Source: Streptomyces althioticus
GTDB taxonomy: Bacteria; Actinomycetota; Actinomycetes; Streptomycetales; Streptomycetaceae
Assembly: GCA_014649355.1 (NCBI GenBank)
Contig: BMSW01000009.1
Span: 221,381-285,380 of the forward strand
Reading direction: 5' to 3'
Length of the DNA stretch: 64,000 nt
The position numbers were made by a program, and so were the translations under genes. How positions within the stretch are numbered: the stretch's first letter is position 1; each line of letters begins with the position of its first letter. Positions 49,245-59,227 of this stretch are shown here, piece by piece. The notes under the pieces were generated by a model. That model saw only the letters and a list, made by a program, of their open reading frames with translations. It was not told the DNA's origin and made no database searches.

Positions 49245-50468
49245 CTACACGGCGTCCCGCTCGACCGGGCAGCTCATGCAGCGCGGGCCTCCCCGGCCCC
49301 GGCCCAGCTCGCTGCCGGGGATCTCTATCACCTCGATGCCCTGCTTCCGCAGGTGCGTGTTCGTGGTGGCGTTTCGCTCGTAGGCGACGACCACGCCCGG
49401 TTCGACGGCCAGCACGTTGCAGCCGTCGTCCCACTGCTCCCGCTCGGCCGCGTGCACGTCCTGGGTGGCGGTCAGCACGCGGATCTCGCTCAGGCCGAGC
49501 GCGGCGGCGATCGCCCGGTGCATGTGCTCCGGCGGATGGTCGGTGACCTTCAGTTCCTTCTCGTCGGCGCCCGGCTCGATGGTGTACGAGCGGAGCATGC
49601 CGAGGCCCGCGTACTGCGTGAAGGTGTCACCGTCGACCATGGTCATCACAGTGTCGAGATGCATCAGGGCGCGTCTCTTCGGCATGTCGAGGGCGACGAT
49701 GGTGCGCGCCGAACCGGCCGCGAACAGCTTGTGCGCGAGCATCTCCACGGCCTGCGGGGTGGTGCGCTCGCTCATCCCGATCAGCACCGCGCCGTTCCCG
49801 ATGACCAGCACGTCCCCGCCCTCGATGGTGGACGGGTAGTCGGCCTGTCCCTCGGACCAGAGGTGGAAGGACTCCTTGCGGAACATCGGGTGGTGCCGGT
49901 AGATCGCCTCGAAGTGCACGGTCTCCCGCTGCCGGGCCGGCCACCGCATGGCGTTGATGGCGACGCCGTCGTAGATCCAGGCGGAGGTGTCGCGGGTGAA
50001 GAGGTGGTTGGGCAGCGGGCGGAGCAGGAAGTCGTCCAGCTCCATCGCGTGGAAGCGCACGGAGACCGGCTCGGGGTGGGAGTCGAGGAACTCCCGCTTG
50101 GTCATCCCGCCGATCAGCGCCTCGGCCAGCTCCGGCGCCGGCAGCGTCTCGAACGCGGCGCGCAGATGGTCGGTGGCCAGCGGGCCGTACTCCTTCTCGT
50201 CGAAGACCCGGTCGAGCACCAGCCCGCGCGCCTCGGGCAGCTCCAGCGTCTCGGTGAGCAGGTCGCCGAAGAGGTGGACGGTGACGCCCCGGTCGCGCAG
50301 CACGTCCGCGAAGCCGTCGTGCTCCGCGCGCGCCCGGCGCACCCAGAGCACGTCGTCGAAGAGCAGCGCGTCCTTGTTGCTCGGGGTGAGCCTTTTGAGC
50401 TCGAGATCGGGCCGGTGCAGGATGACGCGGCGCAGCCGCCCGGCCTCGGAGTCGACGTGGTAGGTCAT
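49245..50468 (-). CDS. arcA: Arginine deiminase
   Basis: 407 residues of the guanidino-modifying superfamily. Motifs [27 protein letters not shown] and the C-terminal [15 protein letters not shown], where the second Cys (about 400) is the nucleophile. Converts arginine to citrulline and ammonia. With the downstream carbamoyltransferase it makes two steps of the ADI pathway; a carbamate kinase gene is not visible in the window. ATG 50468 follows GGATGGAG. Cytoplasmic. Confidence 0.95.
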   Translation of the reverse strand: MTYHVDSEAGRLRRVILHRPDLELKRLTPSNKDALLFDDVLWVRRARAEHDGFADVLRDRGVTVHLFGDLLTETLELPEARGLVLDRVFDEKEYGPLATDHLRAAFETLPAPELAEALIGGMTKREFLDSHPEPVSVRFHAMELDDFLLRPLPNHLFTRDTSAWIYDGVAINAMRWPARQRETVHFEAIYRHHPMFRKESFHLWSEGQADYPSTIEGGDVLVIGNGAVLIGMSERTTPQAVEMLAHKLFAAGSARTIVALDMPKRRALMHLDTVMTMVDGDTFTQYAGLGMLRSYTIEPGADEKELKVTDHPPEHMHRAIAAALGLSEIRVLTATQDVHAAEREQWDDGCNVLAVEPGVVVAYERNATTNTHLRKQGIEVIEIPGSELGRGRGGPRCMSCPVERDAV

Positions 50469-50539
50469 GACTCCATCCTGACCGCCCGCACCCGGGTTCA
50501 CCCCTGCCCTGGCCGAATCCCGTCCCCCACACGCGGGAT

Positions 50540-50579
50540 GCGGACGGGGGCGATGGATCGCTCCTCCGCCCCCGTCCGC
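50540..50579 (-). terminator. Terminator of the Hen1/Pnkp operon
   Basis: GCGGACGGGGGCG (50540-50552) pairs perfectly with 50567-50579 across a 14-nt loop, directly after the Pnkp stop codon. Confidence 0.8.
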
Positions 50580-50580
50580 C

Positions 50581-53139
50581 TCACAGGCGCGGGTCGACCG
50601 GCTCGGACTCCAGGGCGAGCACCGCGAACACCGGCTCGTGGACGCGCCACAGCGGCTCCCCGTCGGCGAGCCGGTCCAGGGCCTCCAGGCCGAGGGCGTA
50701 CTCGCGCAGGGCGAGGGACTGCTTGTGGCCGAGGAAGCGGGACCGCAGCCGCGCCAGGTTCTCCGGGCGGGTGTACTCGGGACCGTAGATGATCCGCAGG
50801 TACTCCCGGCCGCGGCACTTGATGCCCGGCTGGACCAGCCGTCCGGCGCCGTCGCGGGCCAGGGCGTCGACCGGCTTGACGACCATGCCCTCGCCGCCGC
50901 GGCCGGTCATCTCCAGCCACCAGTCGACGCCGGCCCGCACCGACTCGGGGTCGGCGGTGGCGACGTAGAGGCGGCGGGTGGTCTGCAGCAGGCCCGTGGC
51001 GTCGTGCTCGACCATGCGGTCGATCAGGGCGAGCTGCCGGTCGTGCGGCAGTGCGGCCAGGCTGCGCCCCTGGACGGCGAGTATCTGGAACGGCGCGAGA
51101 CGCACGCCCTCCAGCCCGTCGGTGGTCCAGCAGTAGCGGCGGTAGGCGTCGGTGAACCCGGCCGCCGCGCTCGCCCGCTCGCGCTGACGGGTCAGCAGCT
51201 CACCCACGTCGACCCCGCGGGCCGCGGCGCCTTCCAGTGCTGCGAGGGCCGACGGGAAGACCGCGCCGGCCGCCGCGCCGACCGCCGCGTACTGCGTGCG
51301 CAGCAGCCCGGACGCCTTCAGCGACCACGGCATCAGCTCCGCGTCCAGCAGCAGCCAGTCCGTCTCCAGCTCGTCCCACAGCCCGGCCTCGCCGGCCGCC
51401 GTGCGCAGCCGGCCGAGGATCTCCTCGGTGACGTCCGCGTCGTCGAAGAACGGCCGGCCGGTACGGGTGTACAGCGACCCGGTCCCGCCCCCGGCCGCGC
51501 CGAACCGGCGGGCCGCCGTCTCCGCGTCACGGCACACCAGGGCGACCGCGCGCGAGCCCATGTGCTTCTCCTCGCACACCACCCGCGCCACGCCGTCCTG
51601 CTCGTACCGCGCGAACGCCTCCACCGGGTGCTCCAGGTAGCCGTCGAGCTGCGAGGTCGCGGTGGGCGCCATGGTCGGCGGCAGGTACGGCAGCAGCCGC
51701 GGGTCGAGCGCGAACCGGCTCATCACCTCCAGCGCGGCGGCGGCGTTCTCCTCCCGTACGGCCACCCGGCCCATGTGCCGGGTCTCCACGACCCGCCGGC
51801 CGTGCACGTCCGCCAGGTCCAGCGGACGCCCCTCGTGCCCGCCGGGCGCCTCGGTGCGCAGCGGCCGCACCGGCTCGTACCAGACCCGCTCGGCCGGTAC
51901 GTCGACCAGCTCGCGCTCCGGCCAGCGCAGGGCGGAGAGCTTGCCGCCGAACACCGCGCCGGTGTCCAGGCAGATGGTGTTGTTGAGCCAGGTCGCCTCG
52001 GGGACGGGCGTGTGGCCGTAGACGACGGCGGCCCGGCCACGGTAGTCCTCCGCCCACGGGTAGCGCACGGGCAGCCCGAACTCGTCGGTCTCGCCGGTGG
52101 TGTCGCCGTAGAGGGCGTGGCTGCGGACCCGGCCCGAGGTGCGGCCGTGGTACTTCTCGGGCAGGCCGGCGTGGCAGACCACGAGGTTGCCGCCGTCGAG
52201 GACGTAGTGGCTGACCAGGCCCTCGACGAACTGCCGTACCTCGGCGCGGAACTCCTCGCTCTCGCCCTCCATCTGCGCGACGGTCTCGGCGAGCCCGTGG
52301 GTGAGCTGCACCTTGCGGCCCTTGAGGTGGCGGCCGAACTTGTTCTCGTGGTTGCCGGGCACGCACAGGGCGTTGCCCGACTTCACCATCGCCATCACGC
52401 GGCGCAGCACACCCGGACTGTCGGGGCCGCGGTCGACGAGGTCGCCGACGAACACGGCGGTGCGGCCCTCCGGGTGGACGCCGTCGACGTAACCGAGCTT
52501 GCCGAGCAGCGCCTCCAGCTCGGAGGAGCAGCCGTGGATGTCGCCGATGATGTCGAACGGCCCGGTGAGGTGGGTCAGGTCGTTGAACCGCTTCTCCGTG
52601 ACGACGGTGGCGTGCTCGACCTCCTCCACGCCGCGCAGCACGTGCACCTTGCGGAAGCCCTCGCGCTCCAGGTGGCGCAGGCCGCGCCGGAGCTCGCGGG
52701 TGTGGCGGCGGATGACCCGGCGGGGCATGTCGGCGCGGTCGGTGCGGGCCGCGTTGCGCTCGGCGCACACCTCCTCGGGCACGTCCAGCACGATGGCGAT
52801 GGGCAGCACGTCGTGCTGCCTGGCCAGGTCGATCAGCTGGCGCCGGGCGTCCTGCTGCACGCTGGTGGCGTCGACGACGGTGCGGCGGCCGGCCGCGAGG
52901 CGCTTGCCGGCGATGTAGTGCAGCACGTCGAAGGCGTCACGGGAGGCGCTCTGGTCGTTCTCGTCGTCGGCGACCAGACCCCGGCAGAAGTCGGAGGAGA
53001 TGACCTCCGTCGGCTTGAAATGCCGGCGCGCGAACGTGGACTTGCCCGAGCCGGAGGCGCCGATCAGCACGACCAGGGACAGGTCGGTGACCGGCAGGGC
53101 ACGGCCGCGCGCGGCGGTGGTCGTGTCGGTGGTGGTCAT
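50581..53139 (-). CDS. Polynucleotide kinase-phosphatase-ligase Pnkp (RNA repair)
   Basis: 852 residues in three modules. Kinase: P-loop GASGSGKST (Lys33) and [12 protein letters not shown]. Phosphatase of the metallophosphoesterase type: GDIHGC (His202), [10 protein letters not shown] and GNHENK. Ligase/adenylyltransferase: [10 protein letters not shown] with the nucleotide-accepting Lys525. Bacterial Pnkp heals and seals cleaved RNA, mainly tRNAs cut by ribotoxins, and works with Hen1. The ATG overlaps the hen1 stop by 4 bp. The complex with Hen1 is established for homologues in other bacteria. Confidence 0.95.
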   Translation of the reverse strand: MTTTDTTTAARGRALPVTDLSLVVLIGASGSGKSTFARRHFKPTEVISSDFCRGLVADDENDQSASRDAFDVLHYIAGKRLAAGRRTVVDATSVQQDARRQLIDLARQHDVLPIAIVLDVPEEVCAERNAARTDRADMPRRVIRRHTRELRRGLRHLEREGFRKVHVLRGVEEVEHATVVTEKRFNDLTHLTGPFDIIGDIHGCSSELEALLGKLGYVDGVHPEGRTAVFVGDLVDRGPDSPGVLRRVMAMVKSGNALCVPGNHENKFGRHLKGRKVQLTHGLAETVAQMEGESEEFRAEVRQFVEGLVSHYVLDGGNLVVCHAGLPEKYHGRTSGRVRSHALYGDTTGETDEFGLPVRYPWAEDYRGRAAVVYGHTPVPEATWLNNTICLDTGAVFGGKLSALRWPERELVDVPAERVWYEPVRPLRTEAPGGHEGRPLDLADVHGRRVVETRHMGRVAVREENAAAALEVMSRFALDPRLLPYLPPTMAPTATSQLDGYLEHPVEAFARYEQDGVARVVCEEKHMGSRAVALVCRDAETAARRFGAAGGGTGSLYTRTGRPFFDDADVTEEILGRLRTAAGEAGLWDELETDWLLLDAELMPWSLKASGLLRTQYAAVGAAAGAVFPSALAALEGAAARGVDVGELLTRQRERASAAAGFTDAYRRYCWTTDGLEGVRLAPFQILAVQGRSLAALPHDRQLALIDRMVEHDATGLLQTTRRLYVATADPESVRAGVDWWLEMTGRGGEGMVVKPVDALARDGAGRLVQPGIKCRGREYLRIIYGPEYTRPENLARLRSRFLGHKQSLALREYALGLEALDRLADGEPLWRVHEPVFAVLALESEPVDPRL

Positions 53140-54614
53140 GCGGCCTTCGCCTCCTTCGGGGTGTCGATCTTCGGGGTGTCGAGCCGGAACACGGCCATCT
53201 GGGTGGGCGGTCCGACCTCGGGGTCGTCCGGCCCGACGGGCAGGAACTCCACGTCGTAGCCGTGTCGTTCGGCGACGGTGCGGGCCCAGCCGCGGAACTC
53301 CTCGCGGGTCCACTCGAAGCGGTGGTCACCGTGCCGGACGTGCCCGGCCGGCAGGCTCTCCCAGCGGACGTTGTACTCGACGTTCGGGGTGGTGACGCAC
53401 ACCGTGCGAGGGCGGGCCGACCCGAACACCGCGTACTCCAGGGCGGGCAGCCTCGGCAGGTCGAGGTGCTCGATCACCTCGCTGAGCACGGCCGCGTCGT
53501 AGCCCTTGAGGCGCTTGTCGGTGTAGGCGAGGGAGCCCTGGAGGAGGGTGACGCGGGACGCCTGGCGCTCGCCCATGCGGTCCAGCTTCAGGCGGCGCGC
53601 GGCGATGGTGAGCGCCCGCATCGACACGTCGACGCCGACGATCTCGGTGAACGCCGGGTCCTTCAGCAGCGCCTGCACCAACTGGCCCTGCCCACAGCCC
53701 AGATCGAGCACCCGGGCGGCGCCGGACGCGCGCAGCACGCCGAGGATCGCCTCGCGGCGCTGCACGGCGAGCGGGGTCGGCCTCTCCTCGTCCTCGGCCT
53801 CCGGCTCCACGGCGTTGTCGAGGTCCTCGACCTCGCTGTCGTCCGCCTCGGCCAGCCGCACCAGCTCAAGCCGCTCCTTCGCCTGCCGGGTCAGCGACCA
53901 GCGGTGGGAGAGGTAGCGGCGGGTGATCAGCTCCCGCTCGGGGTGCCCGGCCAGCCAGCCGTCGCCGACGCGCAGCAGCTTGTCGACCTCGTCCGGGGAG
54001 ACCCAGTAGTGCTTGGCGTCGTCCAGGACGGGGAGCAGCACGTAGAGGTGGCGCAGCGCCTCGGCGAGGGTGAGGGACTCCGCCTGGAGGGCCAGGCGTA
54101 TGTAGCGGGAGTCGCCCCAGTCCGGGAACTCGGTGTCCAGCGGCACCGGTTCGGCGGTGACCGTCCAGCCGAGCGGCTCGAAGAGGCGGCGGACCAGGTC
54201 GGCGCCGCCGCGCGCGGGCAGCGCGGGCACCTCGACGCGCAGCGGCCGCGGGGTGCCCGGCAGCTCGGGGCGGGCCGTGCACACGCCGCGCATGGCACTG
54301 GAGAAGACCGAGCCGAGGGCGACGGCGAGCAGGGAAGAGGCCGCGTACGGGCGGTCGTTGACGTACTGGGCGAGGGCGGCGTCCGGAGCGCCGCCGCGGC
54401 CCTTGCCCTTGCCGCGCCGGACCAGTGCCACCGCGTCCACCTCCAGCAGCAGCGCCGCCGTGCAGCGTTCGGCGTCCGCCTCCGGGTAGAGGACGTGCGC
54501 CGTGCCGTACGACGTGGAGAACGCCTGCGCCTTCTCGGGATGCTTGTGCAGCAGATAGCCGAGGTCGGTCGCCGGGCGCTGCGCGGAGCCGGTGGTACTG
54601 ATCGTCAGGAACAC
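53136..54614 (-). CDS. hen1: 3'-terminal RNA ribose 2'-O-methyltransferase Hen1
   Basis: 492 residues. The N-terminal half (1-260) is the Hen1-specific domain that activates the Pnkp ligase. The C-terminal half is a SAM methyltransferase with LDLGCGQGQLVQAL and the metal-binding EVIEH at 379-383 plus the His-rich GHVRHGDHRFEW. It methylates the 2'-OH of the 3' end at the break before sealing, so the repaired RNA resists the same cut. GTG start at 54614 behind GAGGTG. Acidic linker at about 262-290. Confidence 0.95.
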   Translation of the reverse strand: MFLTISTTGSAQRPATDLGYLLHKHPEKAQAFSTSYGTAHVLYPEADAERCTAALLLEVDAVALVRRGKGKGRGGAPDAALAQYVNDRPYAASSLLAVALGSVFSSAMRGVCTARPELPGTPRPLRVEVPALPARGGADLVRRLFEPLGWTVTAEPVPLDTEFPDWGDSRYIRLALQAESLTLAEALRHLYVLLPVLDDAKHYWVSPDEVDKLLRVGDGWLAGHPERELITRRYLSHRWSLTRQAKERLELVRLAEADDSEVEDLDNAVEPEAEDEERPTPLAVQRREAILGVLRASGAARVLDLGCGQGQLVQALLKDPAFTEIVGVDVSMRALTIAARRLKLDRMGERQASRVTLLQGSLAYTDKRLKGYDAAVLSEVIEHLDLPRLPALEYAVFGSARPRTVCVTTPNVEYNVRWESLPAGHVRHGDHRFEWTREEFRGWARTVAERHGYDVEFLPVGPDDPEVGPPTQMAVFRLDTPKIDTPKEAKAA

Positions 54615-54729
54615 GGAGTCACACCTCGAGACACCTTCTGAGCTGGGGGTACACACCGGGATTCCGGTGTCGGCCCAACGTACAGGGAAGGCGTCGCGGG
54701 GGTCCGCGCATTTTTCGCACGCACGCGCA

Positions 54730-54764
54730 GCGAGCGGGGCCGCTCCCGGTGGGGCCGGCCCCGC
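54730..54764 (-). terminator. Terminator of the LLM oxidoreductase gene
   Basis: GAGCGGGGCCG (54730-54740) pairs with CGGCCCCGCTC (54754-54764), loop of 13 nt, 12 bp after the stop of the minus-strand LLM gene. Confidence 0.75.
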
Positions 54765-54776
54765 TCGGCGCGCCGG

Positions 54777-55697
54777 TCAGGACAGCTGGGACTGGACCTG
54801 GGAGGAGATCAGCTCCAGGTGGTCCAGGTCGGACAGGTCGAGCACCTGGAGGTAGACGCGCTGGGAGCCGGCCTCGGCGTAGCGGCCGATCTTGTCGACC
54901 ACCTCGGCCGGCGAGCCCGCCAGACCGTTCTCCCTCAGCTCGTCGGCCTCGCGGCCGATCGCGGCGGCACGGCGCGCCACCTCCGCGTCGTCGCGGCCGA
55001 CGCAGACGACGAGGGCGTTGGAGTAGACGAGGTCGCCGGGGTCGCGGCCGGCCTCACGGGCGGCGTCGCGGACCCGCTGGAACTGGGCCGCGGAGTCCTC
55101 CACCGACGCGAAGGGGATGTTGAACTCGTCGGCGAACCGGGCCGCGAGGCGCGGGGTGCGCTTGGCGCCGTGGCCGCCGATCAGCACGGGCACCTTGGAC
55201 TGGGCCGGCTTGGGCAGCGCGGGCGACTTGGTGAGGTCGTAGTAGGTGCCGTGGAAGTCGTAGGTCTTGCCGACCTCCGTGGCCCACAGGCCGGTGACGA
55301 TCTCCAGCTGCTCCTCGAGGCGGGCGAACTTCTCCTTGGGGAAGGGGATGCCGTACGCCTTGTGCTCCTCCTCGAACCAGCCCGCGCCCAGGCCGAGTTC
55401 GACGCGGCCGCCGGACATCTGGTCGACCTGTGCGACCTGGATGGCGAGCACGCCGGGCAGGCGGAAGGTGCCGGCCGTCATCAGTGTGCCGAGACGGATG
55501 CGCTTGGTCTCGCGGGCGAGTCCGGCGAGGGTGATCCAGGCGTCGGTGGGGCCGGGCATGCCGTCCCCGCCCATGCTCAGGTAGTGGTCGGAGCGGAAGA
55601 AGGCGTCGAAGCCGAGGTCCTCCGTGGCCTTGGCGACGGTGAGCAGAGTGTCGTAGGTGGCCCCCTGCTGGGGCTCGGTGAAGATGCGGAGATCCAT
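54777..55697 (-). CDS. LLM class F420-dependent oxidoreductase
   Basis: 306 residues of the luciferase-like monooxygenase fold. Features: AKATEDLGFDAFFRSDHYL, IRLGTLMTAGTFRLPGVLAIQVAQVDQMSGGRVELGLGAGWFEEEHKAYG, and KVPVLIGGHGAKRTPRLAARFADEFN. This subgroup in actinobacteria normally uses coenzyme F420. The substrate is unknown. AGGATAAGAGG precedes ATG 55697. Single gene with its own terminator. Confidence 0.88.
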   Translation of the reverse strand: MDLRIFTEPQQGATYDTLLTVAKATEDLGFDAFFRSDHYLSMGGDGMPGPTDAWITLAGLARETKRIRLGTLMTAGTFRLPGVLAIQVAQVDQMSGGRVELGLGAGWFEEEHKAYGIPFPKEKFARLEEQLEIVTGLWATEVGKTYDFHGTYYDLTKSPALPKPAQSKVPVLIGGHGAKRTPRLAARFADEFNIPFASVEDSAAQFQRVRDAAREAGRDPGDLVYSNALVVCVGRDDAEVARRAAAIGREADELRENGLAGSPAEVVDKIGRYAEAGSQRVYLQVLDLSDLDHLELISSQVQSQLS

Positions 55698-55907
55698 GCC
55701 TCTTATCCTGCACGTTCCTCGGGGCGGGGGCGCGCGAGGGCCCTCGGCGTGCCTCGTCGCACGCCGGTGGTACGGCCGGTCGTGACCGGGGGTGGGGAAG
55801 ATCGTTGGCTCGTTCGGAGCCGGAGCGTCCGGCGCCCGCGCCGGCCCTGTGACGCCGGGGTGTCACCGTGTCGGCCCCGGGCGGGGCCATGGGCCGAGGG
55901 GGCCGTC

Positions 55908-56168
55908 ATGTCGGAGGAGCAGAACAGTGTGCCGCAGCGGGGCGGGGCGCCGGCCGGAGGGCCGCAGGGGGGTCTGCTCGCGCAGATGGACCTGCTGATG
56001 GCGGCACTGAACGCGGACCTGTCCGCACTGGACGCGGAACTCCAGGGAGCCGGCGGGGCCGGCAGGGCCGGCGGGAGGGGTGAGGCGCAGGGGGCGTCCG
56101 GCGGGGGGCGGGCGGAGGAGGTCGGGGCGTCCGCGGCGGAGGGCTCGGGGGGCGGCCCGGGCGTCTGA
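55908..56168 (+). CDS. Small Gly/Ala-rich hypothetical protein
   Basis: 86 residues. A helical stretch (GLLAQMDLLMAALNADLSALDAEL, about 27-50) sits between Gly/Pro-rich ends; no signal or membrane segment. GAGGGGG precedes ATG 55908. No family recognised; coding nature is plausible but not certain. The 3' end overlaps the first copy of an imperfect 105-bp duplication. Confidence 0.5.
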   Translation: MSEEQNSVPQRGGAPAGGPQGGLLAQMDLLMAALNADLSALDAELQGAGGAGRAGGRGEAQGASGGGRAEEVGASAAEGSGGGPGV

Positions 56169-56881
56169 GACGGGCGGGTCACCCGGACTGCCGGATACCT
56201 GAGGAGGCCCTGCGCGTCCGGGACGGGCTGCGCCCCTGGGCGCCCGAGACGGCCGTGCGCGGCGAGTGCCTGAGACGGGCGGGCGCCCGGACTGCCGAGC
56301 CGGGCTCCGCTCCCGTCCGTCCGGGGGCCTGAGGTGACCCGGCCTCCGGGCTTCGAGGCGAAGGCTGAGGCGGGGCTGCGCTCCCGGGCTCGGGGCTCCG
56401 GGTGCACCGGGCGACGGTCGGGGCGCCTGCGGGCGGGCCCGCGGAACTGAACGTCCTGGGCGAGCCGCGCGGCCGGGGCCCGAGGCGCGGCGCGCGGCAG
56501 AGGTCCGGGGCCTCAGCCGGCGAGGTCCGGTCCGCGCCTCAGAGGCGGCCTTGCGCGGCGGTGGCCCGAGAGGGGCTCCGCTCCCCCGATCCGCCGATCC
56601 GCCGATCGGAGCAACCGTCGGTCCGGCCGATGGAGGGCCCTCCGCACCCCGCCGACGTCCGCAGACATGACGAACGCTTCGACCGACCGCGCGACCGCGC
56701 GCTGTCGCCGCGCCGCACTGACCGGCCTGATAGGCGGGGCCGGGGCGGCGGTCCTGGCCCGCTGCGCCGCCCCGGAGGGCGTGAAGCGGCGCCGTAACTC
56801 CACTGCGAGGTCGTCCTCGACTGGCTTCAGCAGGTGCTCCGACCCCGGTGCGCGGGAGGCGGCGAGACCCACGCGGGGCCG
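56164..56881. other. GC-rich gap of about 700 bp with an imperfect duplication
   Basis: CTGAGACGGGCGGG and the following CCCGGACTGCCG recur at 56165-56192 and 56270-56296, a 105-bp period. The rest holds many GGCTCCG/CGGGGCT-like short repeats and CGATCCGCCGATCCGCCGAT at about 56600. No frame on either strand has a convincing gene. A frame from 56667 (MTNASTDRATARCRRAALTG...) vaguely recalls a signal peptide but leads nowhere. Confidence 0.55.
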
Positions 56882-57352
56882 TCAGACTGCCTCCCGTCGG
56901 GGTGGCGCCGCCTCCCGGTCCGCCAGTTTGCGGAGCATGTCCCGGACGCGGTCCCGGGCCTCCTCCGCCGCGTCGATGGCCTCGACACAGCTCCAGTACG
57001 TCGCCTCGTCGTCGGCGGCGCAGGCGATGCCGACGAGGGCGATACCGACGTCGCCGAGCAGGCCGCCCAGGTGCATCAGGCACGCGCGGGTGTCACCCAG
57101 CTCGGTGAGCCGGGCCGCGCGCGGCTCACCGGAATCGAGCGGCGTCCGGTCCAGGACGCCGATGCCATGGCCGGCCAGGTCGGCCAACCCTGTTGCCTCG
57201 TCGCGGAGTTGAGGCGGGCCCACGAGGGCCAGGCGGCTCCCTATCGCCTGGGCCAGGGCCTGCGCCTGCCACACCTCGGTCAGCAGGTCCGGAACCCCGC
57301 CGCCGGTGGCCAGGGCCCTCCTGCTCGTCACGATGAGCCGCACAGCGTCCAT
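56882..57352 (-). CDS. DUF6099 family protein
   Basis: 156 residues, helical, soluble. MDAVRLIVTSRRALA, TEVWQAQALAQAIGSRLALVGPP and IALVGIACAADDEATYWSCVEAIDAAEEARDRV match the Streptomyces DUF6099 family. Function unknown. The ATG at 57352 is used because family similarity begins there; a longer in-frame start at 57385 is less likely. About 180 bp separate it from the next gene on the strand. Confidence 0.75.
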   Translation of the reverse strand: MDAVRLIVTSRRALATGGGVPDLLTEVWQAQALAQAIGSRLALVGPPQLRDEATGLADLAGHGIGVLDRTPLDSGEPRAARLTELGDTRACLMHLGGLLGDVGIALVGIACAADDEATYWSCVEAIDAAEEARDRVRDMLRKLADREAAPPRREAV

Positions 57353-57532
57353 GCGCTGCCCCCGTCTGTCCGACGCGCTGCCCACGCGTCCGCATCCGTT
57401 GAACTCCCTTGTTCACTACCCAGAGTGAAGCTCTGTGAGACAAAAGGCCAGAGGAAGTCCGAAATCTGTGGACAGCCTCGGGTGTCAGGTCGAATGTTCG
57501 ACCACGGAGCGTGAGAGCGGAAGGGACGGCTC

Positions 57533-57913
57533 CTAGGGGTGGGGCGGAGCGGCGGACCGTTCCGGAGCCGGCACCGGGAACCTGTGCTCGTTCCGGTCGA
57601 TCTTGTCCGCCAGCGCGGCCAGTGGGTCGACGCCGAGGACCTCGCAGAACTGGAGGAGGTAGGCGAGCACGTCGGCCACCTCGTCGGTGACGCGGTGCGC
57701 GGTGTCCGGGTCGTCCATCACGCGGGCAGACTCCTCCGGCGTCAACCACTGGAAGATCTCCTGCAGTTCGGCGGCCTCCACGCCGAGGGCGGCGACGAGG
57801 TTCTTGGGCGTGTGGTAGGGCTGCCAGTTCCGAGCGGCGGCGAAGTCGACGAGGCGACGCTGGAGCGCGGGCAGGTCGGCGGGCCGGGACGCGTCGTCGT
57901 GCGGGTCAGTCAC
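57533..57913 (-). CDS. MazG-like nucleotide pyrophosphohydrolase
   Basis: 126 residues of the all-alpha NTP pyrophosphohydrolase group (dCTPase/RS21-C6-like). Metal-binding EAAELQEIFQW (about 46-56) and DEVADVLAYLLQFCE (about 77-91). It would cleave a non-canonical or excess dNTP to NMP and PPi. The GTG start overlaps the end of the ATPase gene by 8 bp, so the two are co-translated. Confidence 0.9.
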   Translation of the reverse strand: MTDPHDDASRPADLPALQRRLVDFAAARNWQPYHTPKNLVAALGVEAAELQEIFQWLTPEESARVMDDPDTAHRVTDEVADVLAYLLQFCEVLGVDPLAALADKIDRNEHRFPVPAPERSAAPPHP

Positions 57914-59123
57914 GCCTCAGGTGTACCACGGTCGCCCCGGGCACCCCGGCGGCCCAGGTCGCGTCGCTCACCGCGCCGACCAGGCGGATGTGCCCCCGTT
58001 CGCACATCCGCGCCGCCAGCGCCAGCAGGGCCGCGCGCTGGGCCGGATCCTGCGCCCGGTCCAGGCCGTCGGCGAGGACGGTGAGGCACTGCAGGGCGGC
58101 CGGGACCTCGCCGGGCACGTCGGCCTCCAGCACGCCGGGTCCGGTGAGCAGCACCAACGCCAGGGCCGTGTAACGCAGTTCGCCGTCGCCGAGCCGGCGC
58201 AGCGTGGTGCGGGCGCCGTTGCCGCGGTCCAGCACGGCGCGCACCAGGCGGCCTCCGGCGCACGGCTCGGCGAGCAGGTCGGCGACGGGTCCGGCGCAGC
58301 CGACCCGCACCGCGTCGACGAGCAGGGCGTGGCGACGGGTGCACTCGGAGCGGGTGCGCCACAGTACGTCGGCGAGGTTCTCGCAGCCGGGGAGCAGCCG
58401 GCCGCTGCCCGCCGGGACGGGGTCCCGCATCCGCTCGGGGCGGGGGTCGCACGGGAAGACGGAGCGCAGCGCCACCAGCATCTGCTCGGCCGCGGCCAGC
58501 ACGCGGAGCTGCCCTTCGGTCGTGCCGGCCACGCGCAGCGGCAGCAGCGCGGTGCCGAGACGGTCGTCGGGGAGGGGCGCGCGGGTGACGGCCGTGGCGC
58601 CCGCCGTGTGCCAGGCGGCCTGCACGGTGCGCCGGCTCGGGTCGCGCAGCGCGGTCTCCAGCAGGACCAGGCCGTCGGCGGACAGCCTCTCCCCCACGAT
58701 GCGCAGTTCGGGTTCCGCCTGGACGGCGACCTCCAGGCGGACCGGACCTTCGGGTCCTTCGGCGGTGCAGCCGATGCGGAAGCCGCGGCGGCGCTGGGCG
58801 TCGGGCCGGGCCCGCTCCGGGACACACGCCGACGGGTCCGGGAACACCTCGCCCAGTTCGGCCCCGCCGCCGAGCCGGGCGAGCGCCTCGTACGCGCGCA
58901 GCGCGGTGGTCTTGCCGGTGCCGCTGGGGCCGGCGAGCAGAGTCAGGTCGCCCAGCCGGAACGTGGTGCCGCGGTGTCCGGCGAAGGCGGAGAGCAGCAG
59001 CTCGGTGACGCGCGGCAGCGAGGGGCGCCGGGCCCGCCCGGCATCCACTCGGACGGGTGCGGAAGGCGCGGCGGGCGGCGGGGGCGTCGTCGCGACCGGC
59101 TGGGGCGGGGGCGGCGGGGTCAT
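57906..59123 (-). CDS. SMC/RecF-like AAA ATPase
   Basis: 405 residues. Pro-rich start (1-40); Walker A LLAGPSGTGKTTALRAYEAL at about 62-81; a long middle part; then LRRLGDGELRYTALALVLL, which has the place and shape of an ABC/SMC signature (LGDGE), followed by the Walker B region AALQCLTVLADGLDRAQDP, which lacks the usual Asp-Glu pair. Resembles the AAA_23/limited-SMC ATP-binding proteins of Streptomyces, role unknown. ATG 59123. Coupled to the pyrophosphohydrolase gene. Confidence 0.78.
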   Translation of the reverse strand: MTPPPPPQPVATTPPPPAAPSAPVRVDAGRARRPSLPRVTELLLSAFAGHRGTTFRLGDLTLLAGPSGTGKTTALRAYEALARLGGGAELGEVFPDPSACVPERARPDAQRRRGFRIGCTAEGPEGPVRLEVAVQAEPELRIVGERLSADGLVLLETALRDPSRRTVQAAWHTAGATAVTRAPLPDDRLGTALLPLRVAGTTEGQLRVLAAAEQMLVALRSVFPCDPRPERMRDPVPAGSGRLLPGCENLADVLWRTRSECTRRHALLVDAVRVGCAGPVADLLAEPCAGGRLVRAVLDRGNGARTTLRRLGDGELRYTALALVLLTGPGVLEADVPGEVPAALQCLTVLADGLDRAQDPAQRAALLALAARMCERGHIRLVGAVSDATWAAGVPGATVVHLRRD

Positions 59124-59227
59124 GCGCCGGACGCTAAACGCTGCTGCCGCCGCCGAACCGTTCCCTCAGGAGGCCGTTCCTACGAACGGACGGCGCGCCG
59201 ATCCGTGCGCGCGGGGCGCGTGGACCG

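Noticed and set aside
54819-56168. A 449-codon plus-strand frame ending in the small Gly-rich gene
   Set aside because: Most of it is antisense to the LLM oxidoreductase. Only the last 86 codons, after a good ribosome-binding site, are kept.
56667-56880. Possible signal-peptide gene reading MTNASTDRATARCRRAALTG
   Set aside because: No ribosome-binding site, the downstream part is Arg/Ser-rich noise, and the frame runs into the antisense of the DUF6099 gene.
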